Positions 1 through 10,575 of a stretch of DNA of 64,000 nt are shown here, piece after piece. The translations under genes and the position numbers were made by a program. Origin of the DNA: Bradysia coprophila (lineage: Eukaryota > Arthropoda > Insecta > Diptera > Sciaridae). Each line of letters starts with the position of its first letter. Positions within the stretch are counted from its first letter, which is position 1. The stretch covers positions 744,001 to 808,000 of the forward strand of contig NW_023503608.1 in the NCBI RefSeq assembly GCF_014529535.1. The letters run 5' to 3'. The notes below the pieces were generated by a model that was given only the letters and a program-made list of their open reading frames with translations, was not told the origin of the DNA and searched no databases.

Positions 1-581
1 ACGTCTAATTCATTTACACAAATCGCACAGAATTCCATCGGTAACAATGGATGTTCGGATTAAATTCACATGCGTGCACTTATCCATAGCATCACAGAGT
101 TAAACAGCAGAAGGTTGAGAAGAAAATTCTGCTTACAATTGAGACTTGAAAATTTACTTTTTATAAAATGGAAAGTTGAATATAACATTTAGTGAGTATG
201 ATGGGTGTATGATTGTTATGTGGTGGAAACAGCGATATGTTTTAGAGGGATGTTCACGTTTTTGCAGTTGAGGTATAAGTGATAGAAGAAACAAAAATCA
301 TCTAACCATTTAATCGATTCAGTAAACAGATTTATCATCGATCGTCGTTAAAGTAGGCCAGGTCTTCGGCAAAGTAGATAAAATAAGGGTTAAATGACGC
401 AAAATTGCAGGTAATAGCATCCAACATCTTTTGAAAAAAAAAATCGAAATATGTGGAACACGATTCGTCCGGAATCAGTTCCTTAAAAAAGTCGTGTTTC
501 ACATATTTCATGTCATTTTATTTATCCAGAAAACAGTCGAAAGTAAATCCTTTCGCACGAAAAATCCGTGAATTTCGATAA
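1..581. other. no gene seen
   Basis: AT-rich sequence with no open frame, splice-site pair or inverted repeat that I can support. Probably intergenic or intronic. Confidence 0.5.
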
Positions 582-850
582 AGGCTGTGTAACTTATAAT
601 ATAGCTGTAGTTTTCATAATATAGCTGCAAGACTTATAAAAATATAGCTACTAAACGCATATTTCATTTACATTGGTTATTTACGTGCAGTATAAGTTAC
701 ACAACTATATTATGGATTACACAGCTACATTATGCACCATGAACACATTTTATAGCTAGGATTTGCATATTGTGGCTGTGTACTCTATATCATAGCTGTG
801 TAACACATATTTGACGTATGAAAAATATAGCTATGTGCTGCATATGAGAA
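582..850. repeat. degenerate ATATAGCTGTG repeat array
   Basis: The word ATAATATAGCTGTGTAAC and near variants recur about ten times. The order is forward units (about 582-650), reverse-complement units (about 690-745, seen as TTACACAACTATATTATGG), then forward units again (about 770-850). A separate degenerate copy lies near 1150-1180. The unit is roughly 25-30 nt. The orientation switches suggest an inverted minisatellite rather than a simple tandem array. No coding potential is evident. Confidence 0.6.
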
Positions 851-1260
851 AATGTATGGGACCATGCATTCAAGTCATGAAGTCTGGTCGGACTCAATGT
901 GAATATACAAACAAAAACTGTTCTAAAATATCTTGGCTGATTGTAATGATCAAGCTGATCAGGTTATAGTAATACCTTTTCAATATAGTCAGAATCTGTA
1001 GAAACGCAGACGAATGAGAATATCAGGAATTTCACTGCAATTGAATTCGTGATTCTTCGCGCGGTTTCAATTCACTTTCTTTCAGAACCTAGAACAATCC
1101 TAGTAATGACAATTCACAAAAGTAAAATATAAAAACTACAGACTTGAATTAGGCTGTGTGCCACATAATATAGCTGCAGAATTTATATTGTCGTAGCAAC
1201 GCTTCGAAGTAAGAACGTGTTAACACACAAGCAAAATTAGCACATCAGCAGCGTAGGTGA

Positions 1261-1319
1261 CGGTCGGATTCTCAGGTTAAGCATCAATCGGCGCGGTTAG
1301 TACTTAGATGGGTGACCGC
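1261..1319 (+). pseudogene. 5S rRNA-derived fragment
   Basis: The segment GCGCGGTTAGTACTTAGATG with GGTGACCGC behind it, and GGTTAAGCATCAATCGGC ahead of it, matches the internal half of eukaryotic 5S rRNA (about nucleotides 35 to 93), including the intermediate element and C-box promoter region. The 5' third and the 3' stem of 5S rRNA are absent, so this is not a functional 5S gene. It could be a truncated 5S pseudogene or the head of a 5S-derived SINE (SINE3 type). No clear LINE-like tail or target duplication was found to decide between these. Confidence 0.7.
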
Positions 1320-1657
1320 AAAATTCATGAAAGTTTGGGAAAATTTTTTATTTCTCGTGATAGATTTGAAATGTGGCTCACACAATATGCAATATGCATT
1401 TCACAGCTATATGCCAAAAAATGGGGGTGCTAAGTCCACTTATAGCTCTCACACGCATATCAGGATTTTCCGTGCGATATTCAAATGCAATGTTCTAAAT
1501 TACTCCTACGACTAAAACTTATGAAGTAAAAGATTTTGTATTGAACACTTGGCGATACTTTAAATACTTACTTACTTACTTAAAATACTTTAAATAATAA
1601 ATTTAATTGTACCGTGATGCGCTTGGCCTAAACCTAAATATAGCTATTTTGCTAACA

Positions 1658-1730
1658 TGTGCCTAAATGGAAATTTTGCGCAATTAGATGTGAAAACACA
1701 TCGCATGCGCAAAATTCCAGTTTAGGCACA
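1658..1730. repeat. 73-bp near-perfect palindrome
   Basis: TGTGCCTAAATGGAAATTTT at the left end is mirrored by TTCCAGTTTAGGCACA at the right, with an inner palindrome GATGTG-AAAA-CACATC at the centre. The whole unit can fold into one hairpin. It is probably a tiny MITE. No convincing target duplication is seen. Confidence 0.6.
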
Positions 1731-1753
1731 AGTTAACAACAGGATTTTATGTA

Positions 1754-1853
1754 CAGTAGTGGGATCTTCATTTTTCCAAACGTCACTTTTGCGCACTAGT
1801 ACGCAAAAATACATATGAAACTCCATTTACTCACTACTTTGATCGCACTACTG
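1754..1853. mobile_element. 100-bp TA-flanked MITE, family 1
   Basis: The termini CAGTAGTGGGATC and GATCGCACTACTG are inverted and flanked by TA on both sides, as for Tc1/mariner-type elements. The interior contains ACGTCACTTTTGCGCACTAG. A second, diverged copy of the same family lies at 56803-56894 and shares the CGTCACTTTT-CGCACTAG core and the right terminus. Confidence 0.65.
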
Positions 1854-1859
1854 TACTGT

Positions 1860-3284
1860 ACATTAAATAAATAAATAAACGTAAAGGAACTTAGCTAAGG
1901 ATTTGTAATCTAGTGAAGGATCGGACATCTTTGCGGTCTTATAAAATGTAGCAAGCTGAAGCTGACTCTTAATAATTGTAGTTGATATCCCTTAGGCACA
2001 GAGTATTTCTTTATTGATTTGTTGTCCGAGCTGATTGTAAGGATATGTGAGACTTAAGTTTCTTTACATGAAGTAAACAGGAAACAGTACAAAAAAGAAA
2101 ACGATGCTCCAAATTAGATACGTACAATAATGATGCGTAGTACTTATCAGTATCAGTGCGTACATTATGATAATTATATGGTAGATCTATAATACTCATA
2201 TATCGATCAAAAACGTCAAACATTATCTATATCATATCTTATTTTATAAATTTATATATTTTTCACAATAAATTCTCATCAAAGCTAAAAATATGAAATT
2301 TAACTGAAAGATATACCTGCCTGCCGTCTGCATAATACCAGATTAAACAACGACAAAGAACATTCTTCTTCGGCTTTTCAGTTGCAGGCAATATATTTAC
2401 ATCATAAAGGTGGGTAATGTGAAACAAATTTTTGTATTTTTATAAAAATTGTGTCGTTTGTGTTAATTTTTTCGTTCGTTTTTCCGTCTTCCTCATCACA
2501 ACTCTCAACATTTTTTTTAATCAGTTTTATATCATGTGTTTCAATAAGTAGATTGCCATTTCTACATCACTCGGAATGAAGTGTTTTACTGAAATGCTAT
2601 CGCCATTTTCTTCGGCATAATCTTGAAATAAGAACGAAAGAAGACAAAAAAAAACATTTGCTTCGGTCATTTTAAATATTTTATGCAATAAAAATTATCT
2701 ACGGTAGATCTGCATCGCACTTTTACATTTTCCCTTACAGCCATAACCATGTGTACAGTATAAAATGTATATCCTCCGATCGATCAGTCCGTTCCGTCGC
2801 CCCATGTTTTACAATGGATAAAAATGTAATATTTTGACGAACAATATTTTACATCAAAACTGCAATCAACTGAGTACATCGTTCGATACATTTTTTTTAA
2901 TATTTAAATATTTCTCCTCTCCATTGGTCAACATATCATCGTCGTTTTTCTTTTTCATTTTTTTTTTATTTTTTATTAATGAAAATATATAAAAAGGAGT
3001 CGGACTTTCAGTTAATAATATGATGTAGTGGCACATAACTTGCTTGTTTCTTTTTTTATAAATAATTTCAAAGGAATTTTGCTTAAAATGTCCAATGTCT
3101 ATAAGGAAATCGAAATTAGCCACAAGCAAGTAAAATTTTAATTCTACATAAATTGCTAGAAATTCTTGGCATGGACTGTTATTGCAAGCGCATACTTTCT
3201 GAATAAAAGAAAATTTTTATCAACGAAAGCTCCGGGTAAATAGCGATGAAAAGAAGAATAGACGGGTGTAGGTTGAATGATTGA
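1860..3284. other. no gene seen
   Basis: AT-rich, with A/T homopolymer runs (for example about 2940-2985). A tail-like ATAAATAAATAAA follows 1860. Short open frames here look random in composition and lack splice signals. Confidence 0.5.
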
Positions 3285-3292
3285 CTTAATGG

Positions 3293-3872
3293 TAGGGTGT
3301 GTTGATTTTCCTATTTTTTTCATCTGCACCAATTCAAAATTCCAATTCCAGTTTGCCGGAACGAACTTATCTCACACTCACTTATCTGCAGTTATTTCTA
3401 GTTTTCTTTATTTTCTTCTTTTGAACTTTTTTTAAGGAAATGTCAAATTTGGGACGTACTGCTGCTCCAACAAACCATCTAAAGATCATAAAAGCCATCT
3501 GTACTTGATGTGATTGACCTAAACTTTCCAATGATATATTTGTAGTGTGACATGCCGCCTTTAACCGACATATAATGTATGCTACACAAAGTCGTTCGAA
3601 GATACTCTGGCAGGCGGGGTTCGTCAGATTCAGACTCAGCATACCCATAATAGTCGAAAACACTTCATGTTTCTTCATGTGTGGTGTCATTGGACAGCTT
3701 ACGTCAAGCATAGATAGATTAGATGGTTTGTTGGAGAATATCCCAAAAAAAATCGTTCGTACGTCGGTCAGATATTCCAAAGAAGCCAGAAATTAAAAAA
3801 ATAGATAAGTTCGTCCCGGCAAGCAACAATAGGCGTGTGTATTTTCAAAATGGGAAAAATCGACGCACCCTA
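3293..3872. mobile_element. hAT-like nonautonomous element, 580 bp
   Basis: The inverted termini start TAGGGTG and end CACCCTA. They can be followed inward about 80 bp (GCCGGAACGAACTTATCT near 3356, mirrored as AGATAAGTTCGTCCCGGC near 3803). The flanks are CTTAATGG (3285-3292) and CTAAATGG (3873-3880), an 8-bp target duplication with one mismatch. The TAGGG start and 8-bp duplication fit the hAT superfamily; P or Merlin elements are less likely alternatives. The interior carries a 132-codon minus-strand open frame (3382-3780) that I do not recognise. Termini match the larger element at 34469-36283. Confidence 0.7.
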
Positions 3873-3880
3873 CTAAATGG

Positions 3881-5544
3881 GATGTTAAAAGTCTAATTTC
3901 ATACTCAACTTCGTCGCTTCATATTTTGTCAAGACATTCCCCAAGTGCAGCTGATAACAGGTGTTCATGTCAACTGCAGAAATTTTTAAAGCCTTTAAGG
4001 GTACATCTCGCACAATTTGACAAAGTTTCAACAAACACAGGTTTCCTTAAATTAATTAACGAATATAACCGCAAAAACAAAATCATCAGTTGAAAAACTG
4101 TATGTTTAAACGTTCGAAGACAGGGTGAAGCAATGATGTATAGACAAAATTGTTTTCATTCTTAAAATGTCCATTGATCATGTAGATGATAAAATGTTTT
4201 TTTTCTCGTTCGTTTTTTTTTTCTTCTTCATCAAATCAAATGAAACGATGGATCATTGTCTTTTAATACATTAGCATCAAATATGCCGCGACAGTTGCGT
4301 TTTTTGTTTAAATAAATTCTCTAAATAGTCCAACAAATTGAAATTAGAAACATAATATTACAAATAGATATAAAGGTATGGAGGTTCTTTGATATTATAT
4401 TATAGAAACCCAGACAGCTACACACAGTGAAATATCTTCTTTTTTTTCGTATTAATATTGCTGCCGTATAACACAGTCAGACCAGTGACTGCGTGAATAC
4501 ATTATTTATTACTTATGAATTGTAATTTGATTGATCTATTTTTCATATTAAAATAATGTTACCATTGTAAACATGATGTTCCTACAACATTTTAATTATG
4601 TGTAGTTATTTTAAATAGATTTTTGAGGTTTTGAGAGGTATTTACATATTCTATTAGTTAAGTTAATTAATTAATAGTATTAAAATGTAGTGGGTTTGCA
4701 GCTTGGGAATAAAACGTTGCTTCAAAAGCAATTTGACGGTTAATTGATGGGAAATGTGTAATCCAGTTTGTTACTTTTTTATTATGTACAATTTAGTAAA
4801 ACTCGTTCTTCACCTTTCGGACCAAATACTTTTATATTATCATGATCAAAATTGTTTTCTTTTTATTAAAAGCTACTGGTCTGTTTATGAGGCTTAGGCT
4901 GATGAATCACTTGGTCACCTTTAACACTTGGCTATAAATATGATCTGTTATCGATAGCAACGACAAATATTACTAATTTAGGGTTATTAAATAATTAAAT
5001 GTAGTAGCGACTGCGAAATTACTTCGCACTTGTCACCATAAGATTTCTGTTAATTTTGAAATAATTGAAAAGATTTCAACACACCTTAACGCCTTTAAAA
5101 AATCTAGATTTTTATTTGTTAAACAAATTTTGTGTGGAATCATTTACAAACTAACACAACTGTTAAAATAGAAAACATGTCGAATTTCAATCTTCTATCA
5201 CTGTAGGTGTTAGAATGAACTGAACATGACTTAATCAGCTATGTATGTCTGTTGAAAATACTTCAAACAAAAAGAAGTAATAGATCCGAAAACTATTGTG
5301 ATCGGATGTGAATTTACAACTTATCACCGATCGCAACGAAGTGTAGAATTGGAGTTCAGCAATTGGAGCAAAATGGCTAGAGCATTAAATAGAAAAATTA
5401 CATTGTATCACTTGCGTATTGTCTAAAATAAACTTGATAATAGAAACTAAAGTTCAAAAATAGAAAATAGAGAAACTGTAACAATATAGGTTATGGAATT
5501 TGTTTCTGTACTGTCCGTTTGACAAGCGGATCGCCACGGTTCAG
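3881..5544. other. no gene seen; one interspersed-repeat copy
   Basis: AT-rich with long T runs near 4195-4225. A reverse fragment of the window-wide repeat (TGTTATCGATAGCAACGACA) lies near 4946-4966. A core copy of the repeat lies at 5240-5295, listed separately. Confidence 0.5.
5240..5295 (-). repeat. GAAGTAATAGA interspersed repeat, partial copy
   Basis: Exact core GAAGTAATAGA at 5274-5284, preceded by the family context AATACTTCAAACAAAAA. It is in reverse orientation relative to the consensus described at 42452-42610. Confidence 0.6.
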
Positions 5545-5727
5545 CAGTGGGTTTCGAACATTTGTTTTTTACACGTTGGCACACGTGCTCTTGTCAGATT
5601 CAAGATTGTTTTTACGAAGGTTACGCTGATTATACTTTGTGAAAAAGCCCAATACCTTGCAAATATGTCACATCTTGGACACTGCAATATCTGCAACATG
5701 AAAAAAGTAAATGTTCGAAACCCACTG
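5545..5727. mobile_element. 183-bp palindromic-end MITE
   Basis: Left terminus CAGTGGGTTTCGAACATTTG and right terminus AAATGTTCGAAACCCACTG are exact inverted repeats over 18-19 bp, followed inward by a T-rich/A-rich pair. No clear TA or longer duplication flanks it. The open frames overlapping it on both strands arise from the inverted repeat and do not look coding. Confidence 0.65.
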
Positions 5728-7796
5728 AAACCCCGTCCTTCCATCTACGTAATATACACATACTAGATGAGCCAATCTTAATCTATTTAGAATATGCAAA
5801 TTACTTCGGAAAAACTGAAAGTGTAGAATTTAATTGAAAAGATTCTTATGAGATAAGCCCATAATGGCCATGGCCACATTGACTGATAAACACCGACAAG
5901 CATTGAGCCTCAGTTTTAAGACATCAGGCGTCTCAGTTGTAAGTTATCTCAGTTTTAATTCATTCGACTTTTTTTGCGAAATAATTCGTAAAATAGCATC
6001 GAAGTATAACTTCACTCATCTGTTATAGGCAGCAACGAAAAAATTAAGCAATGACATCCGATTAGCACGGTCATATATACTATAATCTAAGTTTCAGTGA
6101 ATGAAGTGATAGATTTTCTATGAAAAAATTTTGCAAATTAAGTAACAGATTCAATGATTGGACCTACTTGGTTTTTTTTATGGGCTCGAAAGTCCGATAG
6201 CTAGTCAGTCCAAGCCTTTCAGTCAGAGCCAGGTTTATTTTAGAGAATCTCTGAATTCGTAATTTTCAGAATTTAGCGAAAACGATAATACTAGTTCAGT
6301 TTTTTCCCGAAACGTGAAACTGTGAGATATTGATAGTAAATCATACAATCAACGCGACCTTAACAGAGAAGCTGCTCCCCTTCTATAAATCTTCAACTCA
6401 GAATACTTGCTTGTGAATCAGCTGTAAATGTAAACTCTGAATAAATCATGTCAGATCTCACACGATTAATTTTAAAATGTATCCCGAAAAAAGAACAAAA
6501 ACAAAATCCATCCAAAACTCCGATCCGAGACCGAAATTGCAATGATGAACCGATAAAAATTATCTTAGCGTTATAATTATTTAAAACAATCATTAAAATT
6601 CACCACATTTATCTTTAATTGCATGCAAATATTCACATTTGCATAAGAAATAAATTCATTCCATCTTCGGACTTCCCAAAACAGAGAGGAATATAAAAAA
6701 TTGCTTCAGTTGCTGAAATGTGTGGACATGGACTCATACAATATAGTATTATATATCTGTCTGTATGTATAACCTGCCACTGATCTTAAATAGCGATTAT
6801 GTTTCGAAAGTGTTGTGGCAATTCGCAGACGTCATTATTCAATTCGACACAACAACAACAATAAAAATTAAGGCAAATTTCCATGATAATTTATTAGATT
6901 TGGTAACACTTGGACTAATTTGACTGAAGAAAAATTGTTTTCCATATAACAAAATAGCGATTGTGATTGTGTATAGGACATATTACAATGTAGCCGCATG
7001 TTCTTTTCAGTTTGTTCTTGTAAAAACTTGGTCGCGCGTAAAATTAGATGGTGAATAATATATAATAGAGTCAGCAGACGTTGTAAAATGGTTCGTTTGT
7101 GGTGTTCCTCAGGCATCACTAATAGAACAATAGAACATTTCCTTGATACACCGATCTCTTTAATCGTCTGTATAAAACTTTATATTATTTAACGCGTAAA
7201 GAAATGTAGGTATACACACCATGGATGGATAGTTAAACGAATGGACGGACATACACATAGCCAAGCTTATTACGAACATAACTTGCTGTTAATTGTCTGT
7301 TTGATATTTTAAAAAGAAGCAACAAATGCACAGTCGTATAAATGGGGCTTACCACCGAAGTGTAAAAATTGTGTGTGTGTGGCGTTTGAACCAAAAAAAA
7401 AGAGAAAAAAAGCCGAACAAAATCTATTAACATAAAAGTTGATGTCAAAGTTGATTTCCGATTTTTTCTTTCTCTCATTCTGTATTCGAGTTGATTAATG
7501 AATTTGTATTGAACGTTTGTTTGCGTTCGGAATTCTTTTTATGCTTCCAATCCACGGTCATGAGAAGTCTGTATACTGTTGGGGTGGTCACGCTGACGAA
7601 TATGCCAGGTTTTTATACAAACATTCATCTCATATCGAGGGCAACATCACTAAAGGGCGTACCTCCCATTTCTATGGAATTACTCGACTGATTTTCATAA
7701 ACTTTTTTTCGCTGAAATCTAGAATTATTTCGGATAGGCTTGACGTGGGGCTTAGAAAATAGGGAATAATTCTAATTTTCAGGGAGAAAAAAAGTA
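5728..7796. other. no gene seen
   Basis: AT-rich. Several 60-80 codon frames occur on both strands but overlap one another, lack splice signals and have random-looking composition. A TG run lies near 7370. I support no gene here. Confidence 0.45.
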
Positions 7797-7946
7797 CAGC
7801 CAAGGATAGTCAAAAAAGTGCATTTTTATGATTTTCGTGTTTATCGATTTCAGCTGTTTTAACAATACAAATTACAATGGCAAAACAGCTGAAATCGATG
7901 AAACACGTATAGAATAAAAATGCACTTTTTTGACTGTCCCAGGCTG
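7797..7946. mobile_element. 150-bp TA-flanked fold-back MITE
   Basis: Termini CAGCCAAGGATAGTCAAAAA and TTTTTGACTGTCCCAGGCTG are inverted and flanked by TA (7795-7796 and 7947-7948). The arms pair nearly the whole way (for example ATCGATTTCAGCTGTTTTA against AAAACAGCTGAAATCGAT), leaving a loop of about 20 nt. The TA duplication points to a Tc1/mariner-type source. Confidence 0.8.
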
Positions 7947-8224
7947 TATACGAAAATCATCATAACTGGTGTATTCCCGTGTAACTAATAAACTGGCGAT
8001 CTGTGTGTCCATCCCGACATCTGATGCAAACCCATTCGATGAGGAGGGAATACAATGATGGGTTTCTCACATTTAAAATACTTAAGGGGATTCGATATTA
8101 GATTGTTAAACTACCTGACTACGCGATTGAATACTACAACCCACTAAGAAAATTGAACAAACTTACAGAACTGCAATCTCTATTCATTCTTTAATCGTTC
8201 TTCCAGAAAAATCAAGTAATTTCA

Positions 8225-8956
8225 CTATGATTTTGAGTGTTTGATTTCGGTTCCTATTTCTCCACTACAATTTTCTTCACCGCAGTAACAAGGCCCTTTG
8301 TAGTACTTGCCATAGTCCCATAGGATTTCTTCACCTTTCATTATTTCTTTGCAGGCAACCAGCGCTAGTCGAGTTTCGTCACCAGCATCAATTGGAAACA
8401 TTTGGCAATTCGGCATGTGACTACTGTTACTAAACCTTGCAAAATTACCCCTGTTGTAGGCGTCTATGTAGTACTTTCCGTATGTTAAACAATAGTCTAA
8501 GAGTCCTTGTTTCCGTCTTCGGCTATATTCGATTTTGTCAATAATTTCACCAACATATTCGATTACAACATCATTCTGTTCAATGTTTTGTTCGGCGAAG
8601 AGACCCAATCCTTTTTTTCCTGCTGGTTCGACTGTGACTCTAGGGAATTTGCTCAATTGAATTGATTTATTAAGACACGTTTGCGAACACTGATTGGAGC
8701 ACTCAATTTGAATAGCTCTCAAGCTACAGCCGCTTAGTGGGCCGCATGGAAAGTTTTGCTCCTTGTTGCAACAGCAATTATAGCCCGTCGTAGTTGCCTT
8801 AAGGACGTTTGCTTTGCCTATCGTTATGCTTTTTTGGAGGCAAAATTTTCTTACTATTTCTATAAGTTGCGGGCTCATTCGTTTTAGTCGAACGATACAG
8901 TTGTTAAGGTTATGCGCTTTCAAATTTTTTGCTTTTAGACGGCTGGATGACCTCAT
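8225..8956 (-). CDS. SET-domain methyltransferase-like protein, intronless
   Basis: A single 243-residue frame with an in-frame TAA four codons before the first ATG, so the start is bounded. Residues about 60-96 form a Cys-rich AWS-type pre-SET region. Residues about 104-217 form a SET domain: GKKGLGLFA (113-121, SAM-binding GxG), EYVGEII (133-139), GNFARF (170-175), and ILWDYG (211-216) with the catalytic-type Tyr215. Residues about 223-235 are a post-SET motif CYCGEENCSG. AWS plus SET plus post-SET is the layout of the ASH1/SETD2/NSD class of histone H3 lysine methyltransferases in the nucleus. The family's NHSCxPN motif reads NSSHMPN (177-183), so the conserved His and Cys are changed and activity is uncertain. 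It is far shorter than ASH1 or NSD proteins and has no introns, which suggests a retrocopy or a lineage-specific small paralogue. No canonical AATAAA is seen just downstream. Confidence 0.85.
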   Translation of the reverse strand: MRSSSRLKAKNLKAHNLNNCIVRLKRMSPQLIEIVRKFCLQKSITIGKANVLKATTTGYNCCCNKEQNFPCGPLSGCSLRAIQIECSNQCSQTCLNKSIQLSKFPRVTVEPAGKKGLGLFAEQNIEQNDVVIEYVGEIIDKIEYSRRRKQGLLDYCLTYGKYYIDAYNRGNFARFSNSSHMPNCQMFPIDAGDETRLALVACKEIMKGEEILWDYGKYYKGPCYCGEENCSGEIGTEIKHSKS

Positions 8957-9225
8957 GATGAGATGTTAATTCACTTAGGTTTTCAAGTTTAAGAATAATG
9001 TCCACCACAAAGTATTCAGAAAATAATGGATTTCAAAAAATAAATTTCTTTCTTTCTTCTAACTTGTGAGATAAACTAAATTGATGACGTTTAAATCTTC
9101 TGTGCCATATAGGTTTGTTCGGAATATAATTTTACTATGCTGGTGCATGTAATAAGGCTATTACATGTATAGGCAATAACCTTTACATCACTCGCATAGT
9201 AAAACGTCGTACTACACACGGAAAA

Positions 9226-9316
9226 TAAAGTGATATCTCGTATCACGATGAGTAAAAGTACCTCGGGCTGCCGCCCTCGGATACTTTTTCTCATCTGCAT
9301 ACGAGATATCACTTTA
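9226..9316. repeat. 91-bp hairpin (module C)
   Basis: TAAAGTGATATCTCGTAT is mirrored by ATACGAGATATCACTTTA. The inner arms TACCTCGGGC and GCCCTCGG close on a TGCC loop. GC-rich at the tip and AT-rich at the base. It lies directly between the SET gene's upstream region and the interleaved block at 9341-9805. Confidence 0.75.
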
Positions 9317-9340
9317 CTTCCCTTGCATAGTAATGTACTA

Positions 9341-9805
9341 TTTCTGTATACGTGAGAGTGTATTGGTGAGTTATGATATGAATCGGTCGGTAGGGAAAGT
9401 AAACGGTCGAGAAGGAAAGTAACGGTTGGGAAGGAATGCACCAACACACTCTCACTATTACAGAAATAGTATATTTCAACATACCCCAATACACACAAGA
9501 TGTGTGTGCACGCGCGGGCGAAGCTCAAGCGAAAACACACATCGAGTGTGTATTGGGGTATTTTGAAAGATGTTTTTCTGTAATAGTGAGAGTGTGTTGG
9601 TGCATTCCTTCCCAACCGTTACTTTCCTTCTCGACCGTTTGCTTTCCCTACCGACCGATTCATATCATAGCTCACCAATACACTCTCACGTATACAGAAA
9701 AATATCTTTCAAAATACCCCAATTCACACTCGATGTGTGTTTTCGCTTGGGCTTCGCCCGCGCGTGCACACACATCTTGTGTGTATTGGGGTATGTTGAA
9801 ATATA
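9341..9805. repeat. interleaved inverted repeats, A-B-A'-B'
   Basis: Module A (9341-9466, 126 bp) is repeated inverted as A' (9575-9700, 126 bp). Module B (9470-9571, 102 bp) is repeated inverted as B' (9704-9805, 102 bp). Lengths match exactly and identity is high throughout. Each module also carries its own inverted ends: A has TTTCTGTA...ACGTGAGAGTG against CACTCTCACTATTACAGAAA, and B has ATTTCAACATACCCCAATAC against GTATTGGGGTATTTTGAAA. B's centre is GC-rich (CACGCGCGGGCGAAGC). Long open frames on both strands run through the block, but they are by-products of the symmetry. I do not recognise the family. Confidence 0.85.
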
Positions 9806-10084
9806 CTATTAAAGTTTAAACACGATTTTCAACAGGCCAAACCAACACAATTTCATCCATAGAGACCGGCTTTCACTCTATGGATGGATTTTTTCTCCAT
9901 CTGACAACAACTCTATTCCGAATTAAAGTTTAAAGAGATTGTAATGTTGTTGATCCAAATTTTGACACTGCTCCATTTTCCAAAATACATTTTGAACCAG
10001 AGAATGGTAATTGCAACAATTTTAGTCATAGAGTCCTGTAAAGTAAGCTTCAATATTGCAAAATTAACGTTAAAGCGAACGAAG

Positions 10085-10130
10085 TAAAGATTCTATATGA
10101 AATACTTTGAACAGAAGAAGTAATAGATCT
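10085..10130 (-). repeat. GAAGTAATAGA repeat, paired cores
   Basis: GAAGTAAAGATTC (10081-10093) and the exact core GAAGTAATAGA (10117-10127) lie about 36 nt apart, with the family spacer ATGAAATACTTTGAACA between them. Confidence 0.6.
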
Positions 10131-10414
10131 TTCGACATGGACACACGACGCAATCCAGTTCACGTAGTACCCTTTCTTCTCTTATTTAATATTTTTACGT
10201 GTTACGGCATGTTTATTACTACTGATGAAGTGTACTAATTTCTTTACGAATGCATCGAAATTAGTAAAACGTGTGCGGTGTTGACGATCCATTGACCGGG
10301 CCCAAATAAATACACAACTTGGATGTAAAATTTAGTCAATAAATATAAAATAGATTTGATGATTATATCTCGACACACTTCAGTGCGATTGGCGCTTTTG
10401 ATCAGAATGATTAT

Positions 10415-10575
10415 CGGGTCTATTACTTCTATCGATCAAAGTATCGGTTGATTTCAAATCTTGTACTTCAACTTTTTTTTAACATGTATTTTACAATATA
10501 AAGGACCATTTTACACATAGCTTCAGCTTGTCATTATTTTTGTCGTCGTTATCGATAACAGATGAATAGTATGTG
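10415..10575 (+). repeat. GAAGTAATAGA repeat, near full-length copy
   Basis: Forward order. First core TCTATTACTTC at 10419-10429, then the second, diverged core AAATCTTGTACTTCA (about 10456-10470), then TACAATATAAGG, a CTTCAGCTTG segment, and the tail TTATTTTTGTCGTCGTTATC followed by GATAACAGATGAATA. Confidence 0.65.

Noticed and set aside
9091..9819. Long overlapping open frames on both strands (up to 174 codons)
   Set aside because: They run through the interleaved inverted repeats, and the same peptide words appear on both strands. The openness follows from the palindromic symmetry, with no splice or homology support.
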